Part shown: positions 42,315 to 50,661 of the stretch, one piece after another
Numbering within the stretch: the stretch's first letter is position 1
How the letters are laid out: every line of letters begins with the position of its first letter
Assembly: GCF_047601025.1 (NCBI RefSeq)
Contig: NZ_JASGJZ010000001.1
Span: forward strand, 1,426,001-1,490,000
DNA length: 64,000 bases
Reading direction: 5' to 3'
From: Pseudorhodoferax sp047601025
GTDB taxonomy: Bacteria; Pseudomonadota; Gammaproteobacteria; Burkholderiales; Burkholderiaceae_C
Program-made: the position numbers and the translations under genes
The notes under the pieces: model-generated
What the model saw: only the letters and a program-made list of their open reading frames with translations
Databases searched by the model: none
What the model was told of the DNA's origin: nothing

Positions 42315-43304
42315 GTGGCCGTGCGCTTCGACCGCGTCTGCGTGTTCGGCGCCGGCGCCATCGGCGGCTGGATCGGCACCCGGCTGGCGCTGGCCGGCTG
42401 CACGCTGGCCGCCGTGGCCCGCGGCGCCACGCTGCAGGCGCTGCAGCAGCACGGCCTGCGGCTGGAGCAGGACGGCCAGGCGCTGCAGGTGCCGGTGCAG
42501 GCCAGCGCCGACGCGGCCGCGCTCGGCCCGCAGGACCTGGTGCTGGTCGCCGTCAAGGCCCCGGCGATGGCCGCCGTGGCACAGGCCATCGGCCCGCTGC
42601 TGGGGCCGGACACGGTGGTGCTGACGGCCATGAACGGCGTGCCGTGGTGGTTCTTCCAGGGCTTCGGCGGCGCCTGCGCCGGCCGCCGGCTGGACAGCGT
42701 GGACCCCGGCGGGCGCATCGCCGCCGCGATCCCGGCCGCGCAGGTGCTGGGCTGCGTGGTGCACGCCAGCTGCGCGCTGCGGGGGCCGGGCCACGTGCAG
42801 CACCACTTCGGCAACCAGCTGATCCTGGGCGAGCCCGCCGGCGGCGGCAGCGACCGCGTGCAGGCGCTGGCCGCGCTGCTGGCGCGCGCCGGCATCGAGA
42901 CCCAGGTCTCCGCGCAGATCCAGAAGGACTGCTGGTACAAGCTGTGGGGCAACATGACGGTGAACCCGATCAGCGCGATCACCGGCGCCACCACCGACAA
43001 GATCATGGACGACGAACTGGTGCGCGGCTTCGTCACCGCCGTGATGCTGGAGGCCCGGGAGATCGGCGCGCGCATCGGCATCCCGATCGCGCAGCAGCCC
43101 GAGGACCGGCATGCCGTCACGCGCCGGCTCGGCGCGTTCAAGACCTCGATGCTGCAGGACGTGGAGGCCGGCCGCCCGGTGGAGCTGGACGCGCTGGTCG
43201 GCGCGGTGCGCGAGCTGGGGCAGATGACCGGCACACCGACGCCGTTCACCGACGCGCTGCTGGGCGTGACGCGGCTGCGGATGCGGGAGCTGGGGCTGTA
43301 TTGA
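42315..43304 (+). CDS. 2-dehydropantoate 2-reductase-like oxidoreductase
   Basis: A 329-residue NADPH-binding enzyme of the ketopantoate reductase (ApbA/PanE) family. The Rossmann motif is VCVFGAGAIGGWIGTRLA. The conserved catalytic region is QKDCWYKLWGNMTVNPISAITG (split: QKDCWYKLWGNM, TVNPISAITG), with the active-site Lys in that stretch. PVELDALVGAVRELG is the C-terminal motif. Long ketopantoate reductase-like proteins next to Bug receptors are common in Burkholderiales and may reduce another 2-keto acid. It starts with GTG 42315, one base after the receptor stop. Confidence 0.88.
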   Translation: MAVRFDRVCVFGAGAIGGWIGTRLALAGCTLAAVARGATLQALQQHGLRLEQDGQALQVPVQASADAAALGPQDLVLVAVKAPAMAAVAQAIGPLLGPDTVVLTAMNGVPWWFFQGFGGACAGRRLDSVDPGGRIAAAIPAAQVLGCVVHASCALRGPGHVQHHFGNQLILGEPAGGGSDRVQALAALLARAGIETQVSAQIQKDCWYKLWGNMTVNPISAITGATTDKIMDDELVRGFVTAVMLEAREIGARIGIPIAQQPEDRHAVTRRLGAFKTSMLQDVEAGRPVELDALVGAVRELGQMTGTPTPFTDALLGVTRLRMRELGLY

Positions 43305-43362
43305 GGATGCGCGGGCCTGGGGCTTGCGGCAACATGGGGCGACGACAAGGAGCTTTCCCGCG

Positions 43363-46300
43363 ATGACCGCACGCGATCTGGTGTTCTTCAGCTACCGGCA
43401 CGACACCGAAGGCGAACGGTGGCTGGGGCTGATCCTGCGCTGGCTGGAGCCGTACGCCCTGGGCCGTGCGCTGGCGGCGTGGTCGGACCGCGACATCCGC
43501 ACCGGCGACAAGTGGGACAGCCAGATCCAGGGCGCCATCGACCGCACCCAGGTGGCCGTGCTGCTGGTGAACCACAACTTCTTCGGCTCGCCGTACATCT
43601 GCGGTCGCGAACTGCCACGCCTGGTGGCCGCTGCGCACTCCGGTGAACTGACCCTGGTGCCGGTGCCGATCGGGCCCTGCGACGAGCGCCTGATCCAGCA
43701 CCACGGCCTCGGCGCGTTCCAGTTCACGCACTCCCCGGCAGCGCCGCTGAGCCGCACGGTGGACGCGCAACGCGAGGATTCGCTGACCGAGGTCGCGATC
43801 AAGATCTACGACGCGCTCGGTGCGCCGCCGTTGGCAGCCGCAGCACCGGCCACGGCGCGGCGTGTCGCCGAGCCTCTGGCCCTGGCCGGCCTTGCCGCCG
43901 AGGCCATGAGAGGTGTCCTGTACGACGTGCCGCCGCTGGACCAGCGCAACCTGGTCGCCCGTGCCGAGGATCTCGCCACGCTGCGCGCGCGGCTGCTGCA
44001 CGGCGATGCCGTGGCGCAGGGGCTGACGTCGGCGGCGGCCGGCGTCGGCCTGCATGGCATGGGCGGCATGGGCAAGAGCGTGTTGGCCCAGATGCTGTGC
44101 CACGACGATGCGGTACGCCAGGCGTTTCCGGACGGCATCGCCTGGGTGACGCTGGGCCAGCAGCCGGACCTGCTGGCCGCGCAGAACCAGCTGTTGCGCC
44201 GGCTGCAGCCCGGTGCCGCGCCGGCCGACCAGGTGCCCGTCGCGCAGCAGGCGCTGAAGGCCGCGCTGGCGCAGCGCCGTGTGCTGCTGGTGATCGACGA
44301 CATCTGGGACGCCCGCCACTTCGGCGCCTTCGATGTCGTCGGGCCGCAGGGTCGCCTGCTGCTGACGACGCGCGACGCCGCCGTACTGGTACATGTCGGC
44401 GCGCAGGCGCATGCGCTGCAGCGCCTGCCCGACGCCGCCGCGCGCACGCTGCTGGCGCGCTGGACCGGCCAGCCCGTGGCCTCGCTTCCACCCGCGGCCG
44501 ACACGGTGATCGAACAGACCGGCGGGCTGCCATTGGCGCTGGCCCTGGCCGGCGCGCAGGTGGCCAATGGCGTGTCGTGGACCACCCTGGCACAGCAGCT
44601 GGAACGGGGGCGGCTGCGTTTCCTGGACCATCATCCGTACGGCCGCGTCTACGAATCCATGGGGCGCAGCGTGGACAGCCTGCCTGCCGCCGAACGCGAC
44701 CGCTATCTCGAACTGGCCGTGTTTCCCGAAGAAGTGGCCGTGCCGGCCGCCACCGTGCACCGGCTGTGGGCGATGGCGGGGCTGGAGCCGGCCGAGTCGG
44801 AGCGCCTGCTGGGCCGGCTGGCGCGCCGGGCGCTGCTGACCTTGCAGGGCGAGGGGGCCGCACAACGCGTGGCGCTGCACGATCTGCAGCAGGATTTCGT
44901 GCTGGCGCGGTGCGAAGACCTGAGCGCCCTGCACGGGCGCCTGCTGGACGCGCACCGCAGGGCCTGGGCCTTGCCGGCTGGGCCTGCCGGCTGGGCGCGC
45001 ATGCCACCCGACGAGCCCTACCTCTGGCAGCAGCTGGCGGCCCACCTCGTCGCGGCAGGGCGGCGCAGCGAGTTGGAGGCCGCATGGCTGGACTTGGACT
45101 ATCTGCAGGCCCGGCTGGCGTCGGCGACGCGCGGCATGCCGCCGCTCGCGGACGTGGCGGCGCTGGTCGCCGAAGGCGCGTTGGCCGCCAGGGACTCGGC
45201 CGCGCAGCACGTGGCCCGCACGCTCCAGCGTTCGAGCCACGTGCTGGCGGCCCAGCCGGAACAACTGGCGCTGCAGCTCTTCGGCCGGCTCGGCCGCTCG
45301 GAGGCGCCAGCGCTGCAGGCGCTGGCACGCCAGGGCCTGCTGGCCGAGGCGGCGAGTGGCCTGTTCCCCTCGCTGCCGGCGCTGCAGCCGCCAGGGGCGA
45401 CGCTGGCCGTGCTGGTCGGCGATGCGAACGGTGCCCTCGCACTGCCCGATGGCCGCGCGCTGTCCTGGTCATACGACGGCACGCTGCGCCTGTGGGACCT
45501 GCAGCGCCCCGGCGAGCACCACACCCTGGCCGGCCACGCGGGCTGGGTCCGCGGCGCGCTGCTGCTGCCCGATGGCCGCGCGCTGTCCTGGTCGGACGAC
45601 CGCACGCTGCGCCTGTGGGACCTGCAGCGCCCCGGCGAGCACCACACCCTGGCCGGCCACGCGGACGGGGTCCGCGGCGCGCTGCTGCTGCCCGATGGCC
45701 GCGCGCTGTCCTGGTCGGACGACCGCACGCTGCGCCTGTGGGACCTGCAGCGCCCCGGCGAGCACCACACCCTGGCCGGCCACGCGGGCAGAGTCCGCGG
45801 CGCGCTGCTGCTGCCCGATGGCCGCGCGCTGTCCTGGTCGCACGACCGCACGCTGCGCCTGTGGGACCTGCAGCGCCCCGGCGAGCACCACACCCTGGCC
45901 GGTCACGCGGACGGGGTCCGCGGCGCGCTGCTGCTGCCCGATGGCCGCGCGCTGTCCTGGTCGCACGACCGCACGCTGCGCCTGTGGAACCTGCAGCGCC
46001 CCGGCGAACACCAGATCCTGACCGGCCACGCGGGCAGGGTCGACGGCGCGCTGCTGCTGCCCGATGGCCGCGCGCTGTCCTGGTCGAACGACCGCACACT
46101 GCGCCTGTGGGACCTGCAGCGCCCCGGCGAGCACCACACCCTGGCCGGTCACGAGGACGGGGTCGGCGGCGCGCTGCTGCTGCCCGATGGCCGCGCGCTG
46201 TCCTGGTCGCACGACCGCACGCTGCGCCTGTGGGATCTGCAGCGCCCCGGCGAGCACCACACCCTGGCCGGCCACGCAGGCTTGGTCTTCGGCGCGCTGC

Positions 46301-47607
46301 TGCTGCCCGATGGCCGCGCGCTGTCCTGGTCGCACGACCGCACGCTGCGCCTGTGGGACCTGCAGCGCCCCGGCGAGCACCACACCCTGGCCGGCCACGC
46401 GGGCGGGGTCGACGGCGCGCTGCTGCTGCCCGATGGCCGCGCGCTGTCCTGGTCATACGACGGCACGCTGCGCCCGTGGGACCTGCAGCGCCCCGGCGAG
46501 CACCACACCCTGGCCGGCCACGCAGGCTTGGTCTTCGACGCGCTGCTGCTGCCCGATGGCCGCGCGCTGTCCTGGTCATACGACGGCACGCTGCGCCTGT
46601 GGGACCTGCAGCGCCCCGGCGAGCACCACACCCTGGCCGGCCACGAGGACTGGGTCAATGGCGCGCTGCTGCCCGATGGCCGCGCGCTATCCTGGTCGGA
46701 CGACCGCACGCTGCGCCTGTGGAACCTGCAGCGCCCCGGCGAGCACCACACCCTGGCCGGCCACGCGGGCAGAGTCCGCGGCGCGCTGCTGCTGCCCGAT
46801 GGCCGCGCGCTGTCCTGGTCGGACGACCGCACGCTGCGCCTGTGGGACCTGCAGCGCCCCGGCGAGCACCACACCCTGGCCGGCCACGCGGGCTGGGTCC
46901 GCGGCGCGCTGCTGTTGCCCGATGGCCGCGCGCTGTCCTGGTCGGACGACCGCACGCTGCGCCTGTGGAACCTGCAGCGCCCCGGCGAACACCAGATCCT
47001 GACCGGCCACGCGGGCAGGGTCGACGGCGCGCTGCTGCTGCCCGATGGCCGCGCGCTGTCCTGGTCGAACGACCGCACACTGCGCCTGTGGGACCTGCAG
47101 CGCCCCGGCGAGCACCACACCCTGGCCGGTCACGAGGACGGGGTCGGCGGCGCGCTGCTGCTGCCCGATGGCCGCGCGCTGTCCTGGTCGGACGACCGCA
47201 CGCTGCGCCTGTGGGATCTGCAGCGCCCCGGCGAGCACCACACCCTGGCCGGCCACGCAGGCTTGGTCTTCGGCGCGCTGCTGCTGCCCGATGGCCGCGC
47301 GCTGTCCTGGTCGCACGACCGCACGCTGCGCCTGTGGGACCTGCAGCGCCCCGGCGAGCACCACACCCTGGCCGGCCACGAGGACGGGGTCGACGGCGCG
47401 CTGCTGCTGCCCGATGGCCGCGCGCTGTCCTGGTCGGACGACCGCACGCTGCGCCTGTGGGACCTGCGCAGTTGTACGGAGCTGTCGAGCTACTGGGCCG
47501 ATGCCGCCCCCACTGCCGTCATCATCGACGCCACGGCCCGCCTCGCCTTCGTCGGCGACGCGCTGGGCTTCGTGCAGATCCTGCGCATCCAGCCGCCCGG
47601 CTCCTAG
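43363..47607 (+). CDS. TIR-NB-ARC-WD40 STAND protein, candidate immune receptor
   Basis: A 1,414-residue multidomain protein. The N-terminal TIR domain (about 5-150) starts with VFFSYRHDT and has Glu83 in YICGRELPRL at the position of the NADase glutamate. The NB-ARC STAND ATPase (about 195-560) has Walker A GMGGMGKS (232-239), Walker B LLVIDDIWD (308-316), LLLTTRD, GGLPLALAL (388-396) and an MHD-like ALHDLQQDF. A helical region follows, then 16 nearly identical 41-residue WD40-type repeats (703-1357) and a degenerate last unit. The architecture is that of NLR-like sensors in which ligand binding to the propeller triggers oligomerisation and TIR NAD+ cleavage. ATG 43363 has an AAGGAG ribosome binding site at a 10-base spacing. 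It stands alone between a ketopantoate reductase-like gene and alr. The trigger is unknown. Confidence 0.88.
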   Translation: MTARDLVFFSYRHDTEGERWLGLILRWLEPYALGRALAAWSDRDIRTGDKWDSQIQGAIDRTQVAVLLVNHNFFGSPYICGRELPRLVAAAHSGELTLVPVPIGPCDERLIQHHGLGAFQFTHSPAAPLSRTVDAQREDSLTEVAIKIYDALGAPPLAAAAPATARRVAEPLALAGLAAEAMRGVLYDVPPLDQRNLVARAEDLATLRARLLHGDAVAQGLTSAAAGVGLHGMGGMGKSVLAQMLCHDDAVRQAFPDGIAWVTLGQQPDLLAAQNQLLRRLQPGAAPADQVPVAQQALKAALAQRRVLLVIDDIWDARHFGAFDVVGPQGRLLLTTRDAAVLVHVGAQAHALQRLPDAAARTLLARWTGQPVASLPPAADTVIEQTGGLPLALALAGAQVANGVSWTTLAQQLERGRLRFLDHHPYGRVYESMGRSVDSLPAAERDRYLELAVFPEEVAVPAATVHRLWAMAGLEPAESERLLGRLARRALLTLQGEGAAQRVALHDLQQDFVLARCEDLSALHGRLLDAHRRAWALPAGPAGWARMPPDEPYLWQQLAAHLVAAGRRSELEAAWLDLDYLQARLASATRGMPPLADVAALVAEGALAARDSAAQHVARTLQRSSHVLAAQPEQLALQLFGRLGRSEAPALQALARQGLLAEAASGLFPSLPALQPPGATLAVLVGDANGALALPDGRALSWSYDGTLRLWDLQRPGEHHTLAGHAGWVRGALLLPDGRALSWSDDRTLRLWDLQRPGEHHTLAGHADGVRGALLLPDGRALSWSDDRTLRLWDLQRPGEHHTLAGHAGRVRGALLLPDGRALSWSHDRTLRLWDLQRPGEHHTLAGHADGVRGALLLPDGRALSWSHDRTLRLWNLQRPGEHQILTGHAGRVDGALLLPDGRALSWSNDRTLRLWDLQRPGEHHTLAGHEDGVGGALLLPDGRALSWSHDRTLRLWDLQRPGEHHTLAGHAGLVFGALLLPDGRALSWSHDRTLRLWDLQRPGEHHTLAGHAGGVDGALLLPDGRALSWSYDGTLRPWDLQRPGEHHTLAGHAGLVFDALLLPDGRALSWSYDGTLRLWDLQRPGEHHTLAGHEDWVNGALLPDGRALSWSDDRTLRLWNLQRPGEHHTLAGHAGRVRGALLLPDGRALSWSDDRTLRLWDLQRPGEHHTLAGHAGWVRGALLLPDGRALSWSDDRTLRLWNLQRPGEHQILTGHAGRVDGALLLPDGRALSWSNDRTLRLWDLQRPGEHHTLAGHEDGVGGALLLPDGRALSWSDDRTLRLWDLQRPGEHHTLAGHAGLVFGALLLPDGRALSWSHDRTLRLWDLQRPGEHHTLAGHEDGVDGALLLPDGRALSWSDDRTLRLWDLRSCTELSSYWADAAPTAVIIDATARLAFVGDALGFVQILRIQPPGS
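45469..47433 (+). repeat. Tandem array of 16 near-identical 123-base WD40 units
   Basis: Sixteen units of 123 bases (unit 10 is 120, lacking one Leu codon) encode S-x-D-R-T-L-R-L-W-D-L, then QRPGEHHTLAGH and a variable hexapeptide before ALLLPDGRALSW. Differences are confined almost entirely to unit positions 2, 4, 24-26, 28 and 29. Units 5, 6 and 7 recur as units 13, 14 and 15, and unit 3 as unit 11, apart from one or two residues. This indicates a duplication with an eight-unit period (about 981 bases). Confidence 0.9.
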
Positions 47608-47620
47608 CGCAGGCCACCGC

Positions 47621-47637
47621 CCGCGCGTCCCGCGCGG
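47621..47637. terminator. Hairpin between convergent TIR-STAND and alr genes
   Basis: CCGCGCG (47621-47627) and CGCGCGG (47631-47637) form a perfect 7-base-pair stem with a TCC loop in the 39-base convergent gap. There is no T-run. Confidence 0.4.
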
Positions 47638-47646
47638 CCCGGGGCG

Positions 47647-48747
47647 TCAGCCCTCGTCCACCCCCACCGGCACGCGCGGCGCCAGCGCGCACATCAGCTC
47701 GTAGCCCACGGTGCCCGCGGCCTCGGCCACCGCGTCGATCGGCAGCACCGCGCCGTTGCCGGCCCGGCCCCACAGCGTGACCGCGCTGCCGAAGCCGGCC
47801 TGCGGCACGGGCGTCAGGTCCACCGTCAGCATGTCCATGCTGACGCGGCCGACCAGCCGCGTGGGCACGCCGTCGACCAGCACCGGCGTGCCGGTGCCGC
47901 AGTGGCGCGGATAGCCGTCGGCATAGCCGCAGGCGACGACGCCGATGCGCATCGGCGCCTCGGCGACGAAGCGCGAGCCGTAGCCGACGCTGTCGCCGCG
48001 CTGCAGGTCCTGCACGCCGATCAGGCGCGAGGCCAGCGTCATGGCCGGCTGCAGCGCCCAGTGCGCGTTGTCGTGCTCGGGATGGTCGGGCGCGCCGCCG
48101 TACAGCGCGATGCCGGGGCGCACCCAGTCCGCGCACACGCCGGGCGCGCCGCCATGGCGCAGCAGCGCGGCGGTGTTGGCCAGGCTGCGCTCGCCCGGCA
48201 GGTCGCGCGTGGCGGCGTCGAACGCGGCCTGCTGCGCGGCGATGCCCCTGGGGCCGTCGGCGTCGCTGAAGTGCTGCATCAGCGCGATCTCGTCGACCTG
48301 CGGCAGCGCCGCCAGCCGCGCCCAGGCGGCGCGGTAGCGCGCGGGCGCGAAGCCCAGGCGGTTCATGCCGGTGTTCATCTTCAGGAACACGCGGTGGCCC
48401 TGCTGGGTCTTGTGCGCGGCCAGCCAGTCGATCTGCGCGTCGCAGTGCACGGCGTGCCACAGGTCCAGCCGCGAGCACAGCTCCAGGTCGCGCGGCTCGA
48501 ACACGCCTTCGAGCAGCAGGATGGGGCCGCGCCAGCCGAGCGCGCGCACGCGCTCGGCCTCGGCCAGGTCCAGCAGCGCGAAGCCGTCGGCCGCGCGCAG
48601 CGGCTCGAACACGCGCTCGATGCCGTGGCCGTAGGCGTTGGCCTTGACGACGGCCCACACGCGCGCATCGCCGGCGGCGCGGCGCAGGCGCGCCAGGTTG
48701 CAGCGCAGCGCGCCATGGTGGATGGTGGCCTGAATGGGACGGGGCAT
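47647..48747 (-). CDS. alr: Alanine racemase
   Basis: A 366-residue PLP enzyme that interconverts L- and D-alanine for peptidoglycan. The PLP lysine is in VWAVVKANAYGHGIERV. MNTGMNRLGF, VRPGIALYGG and the catalytic tyrosine region SVGYGSRFVAE with GRVSMDMLTVDL are all present. ATG 48747 (MPRPIQATIHHGALRCNLARL, given as MPRPIQATIHH) is preferred over an in-frame ATG 13 codons upstream. It is divergent from lplT. Confidence 0.95.
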   Translation of the reverse strand: MPRPIQATIHHGALRCNLARLRRAAGDARVWAVVKANAYGHGIERVFEPLRAADGFALLDLAEAERVRALGWRGPILLLEGVFEPRDLELCSRLDLWHAVHCDAQIDWLAAHKTQQGHRVFLKMNTGMNRLGFAPARYRAAWARLAALPQVDEIALMQHFSDADGPRGIAAQQAAFDAATRDLPGERSLANTAALLRHGGAPGVCADWVRPGIALYGGAPDHPEHDNAHWALQPAMTLASRLIGVQDLQRGDSVGYGSRFVAEAPMRIGVVACGYADGYPRHCGTGTPVLVDGVPTRLVGRVSMDMLTVDLTPVPQAGFGSAVTLWGRAGNGAVLPIDAVAEAAGTVGYELMCALAPRVPVGVDEG

Positions 48748-48876
48748 CGGCGCGTCGCGGGTCGGGGAATCGTCGAATTCTCGCATTGGCCGCGTGATAT
48801 AACCGCCGGCCGAAACGACGAGACAGCCCCCACACCTACCGATCGGACGCCCTGCCGATCGCCCCGACGACATGCG

Positions 48877-50160
48877 ATGAAGCGCGGTTTCTACACCATC
48901 ATGTCGGCCCAGTTCTTCTCGTCGCTGGCCGACAACGCGATGTTCATCGCCGCCATCGAACTGCTCCGCTCCGCCGGCGCCCCGGACTGGCAGCGTGCCG
49001 CGCTGGTGCCGATGTTCGCGCTGTTCTACGTGGTGCTGGCGCCCTTCGTCGGCGCGTTCGCGGACTCCATGCCCAAGGGCCGGGTGATGTTCGTCAGCAA
49101 CGCGATCAAGGTGGTGGGCTGCCTGATGATGCTGTTCGGCAGCCATCCGCTGCTGTCCTACGGCATCGTGGGCCTGGGCGCGGCGGCCTACTCGCCGGCC
49201 AAGTACGGCATCCTGACGGAGCTGCTGCCGCCCTCGCAGCTGGTCAAGGCCAACGGCTGGATCGAGGGGCTGACGATCGGCTCCATCATCCTGGGCGTGC
49301 TGCTGGGCGGCCAGCTGGTGGGGCACACGGTGTCGGACTGGCTGCTGGCCTTCGACTTCCCCGGCATGGACACCGGCATCGACACGCCGGCCGAGGCGGC
49401 GATCGGCGTGCTGGTGTTCGTCTACGCGCTGGCGGCCTGGATCAACACGCGCATCCCGCACACCGGCGTGCCGATGCGGCCGATGCCGCGCAACCCGCTG
49501 GCGCTGCTGCCGGACTTCTGGCGCTGCAACGCGCGGCTGTGGCAGGACCGGCTGGGCCAGATCTCGCTGGCCACGACGACGCTGTTCTGGGGCGTCTCGG
49601 GCAACCTGCGCTACATCGTGCTGGCCTGGGCCGCGGTAGCGCTGGGCTACGGCACCACGCGGGCGTCCTCGCTGGTGGGGGTGGTGGCGATCGGCACCGC
49701 GGCCGGGGCGATCCTGGCCTCGCTGCGCATGAAGCTGGACATGGCCACGCGCGTGATGCCGCTGGGCGTGGCGATGGGCGTGCTGGTGGTGCTGATGAAC
49801 TTCATCGACAACGTGTGGGTGGCCGCGCCGTTCCTGATCGCGCTGGGCGGGCTGGGCGGCTTCCTGGTGGTGCCGATGAACGCGCTGCTGCAGCACCGCG
49901 GCCACAACCTGATGGGCGCGGGACGCTCGATCGCGGTGCAGAACTTCAACGAGCAGGCCTGCATCCTGGGCCTGGGCGCGTTCTACAGCCTGTCCACCGG
50001 CCTGGGCCTGTCGGCCTACGGCGCGATCACGGTGTTCGGCGTGGTCGTGGCCGCCATGATGCTGGTGATCCAGTACTGGCACCGGCACAACTGCCGCGTG
50101 CACACGGACGAGGTGGAGCATCTGCTGGAGATCGCGCGCAACGACCACACGCACGTCTGA
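48877..50160 (+). CDS. lplT: Lysophospholipid transporter LplT
   Basis: A 427-residue MFS transporter with about 12 helices that flips lysophospholipids across the inner membrane for re-acylation. Family signatures are MSAQFFSSLADNAMFIAAI at the start, LGAAAYSPAKYGILTELLP and GRSIAVQNFNEQACILGLG. In E. coli lplT is followed by aas, the acyltransferase; here a glutathione peroxidase gene follows instead, so the re-acylating enzyme must be elsewhere. ATG 48877 directly precedes the first helix. Confidence 0.93.
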   Translation: MKRGFYTIMSAQFFSSLADNAMFIAAIELLRSAGAPDWQRAALVPMFALFYVVLAPFVGAFADSMPKGRVMFVSNAIKVVGCLMMLFGSHPLLSYGIVGLGAAAYSPAKYGILTELLPPSQLVKANGWIEGLTIGSIILGVLLGGQLVGHTVSDWLLAFDFPGMDTGIDTPAEAAIGVLVFVYALAAWINTRIPHTGVPMRPMPRNPLALLPDFWRCNARLWQDRLGQISLATTTLFWGVSGNLRYIVLAWAAVALGYGTTRASSLVGVVAIGTAAGAILASLRMKLDMATRVMPLGVAMGVLVVLMNFIDNVWVAAPFLIALGGLGGFLVVPMNALLQHRGHNLMGAGRSIAVQNFNEQACILGLGAFYSLSTGLGLSAYGAITVFGVVVAAMMLVIQYWHRHNCRVHTDEVEHLLEIARNDHTHV

Positions 50161-50172
50161 GCGGGGAGCCCG

Positions 50173-50661
50173 ATGGCGAGCGCCTACGACTTCGACGCCC
50201 TGGACATCGCCGGCCGGCCGCTGCCGCTCGCGCGCTTGCGCGGGCAGGTGCTGCTGATCGTCAACACCGCCAGCGCCTGCGGCTTCACGCCGCAGTTCGC
50301 CGGGCTGCAGGAGCTGCACCGCCGCTACGGCGCGCGGGGGCTGGCGGTGCTGGGCTTTCCGTGCAACCAGTTCGCCGGGCAGGACCCGGGCAGCGATGCC
50401 GAGATCGGCGCGTTCTGCCAGCAGCGCTACGGCGTGGACTTCCCGATGATGGCGAAGATCGCGGTCAACGGCGCCGGCGCGCATCCGCTGTACCGCTGGC
50501 TGGTGCGCGAGGCGCCCGGCCTGCTGGGCACCCGGGCCGTCAAGTGGAACTTCACGAAGTTCCTGGTCGGCCGCGACGGGCAGGTGCTGCGGCGCTATGC
50601 GCCGCGGACCCGGCCGCAGGACCTGGCCGGCGACATCGAGGCGGCGCTGGCGACCGACTGA
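50173..50661 (+). CDS. Glutathione peroxidase family peroxidase
   Basis: A 162-residue thioredoxin-fold peroxidase. The active-site Cys replaces selenocysteine in VNTASACGFTPQF. The catalytic Gln and Trp lie in LGFPCNQFAGQDPGS and VKWNFTKFLVG. Such Cys-type enzymes reduce organic and lipid peroxides, usually with thioredoxin. It lies 12 bases after lplT in the same direction, so the two may form a membrane-lipid repair unit. It converges with glcF with no bases between the stops. Confidence 0.93.
   Translation: MASAYDFDALDIAGRPLPLARLRGQVLLIVNTASACGFTPQFAGLQELHRRYGARGLAVLGFPCNQFAGQDPGSDAEIGAFCQQRYGVDFPMMAKIAVNGAGAHPLYRWLVREAPGLLGTRAVKWNFTKFLVGRDGQVLRRYAPRTRPQDLAGDIEAALATD

Noticed and set aside
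43799..46579. Long antisense frames with Arg/Gly/Ala repeats opposite the WD40 array
   Set aside because: Their periodicity simply mirrors the 123-base repeat on the coding strand; they have no independent coding signature.
45469..47433. Regular repeats as a possible CRISPR array or satellite
   Set aside because: The units are contiguous 123-base coding repeats in one frame without spacers and translate to WD40 blades.
48748..48786. Upstream ATG (48786) as the alr start
   Set aside because: It adds a non-conserved acidic 13-residue extension; the family start is at MPRPIQATIHH.
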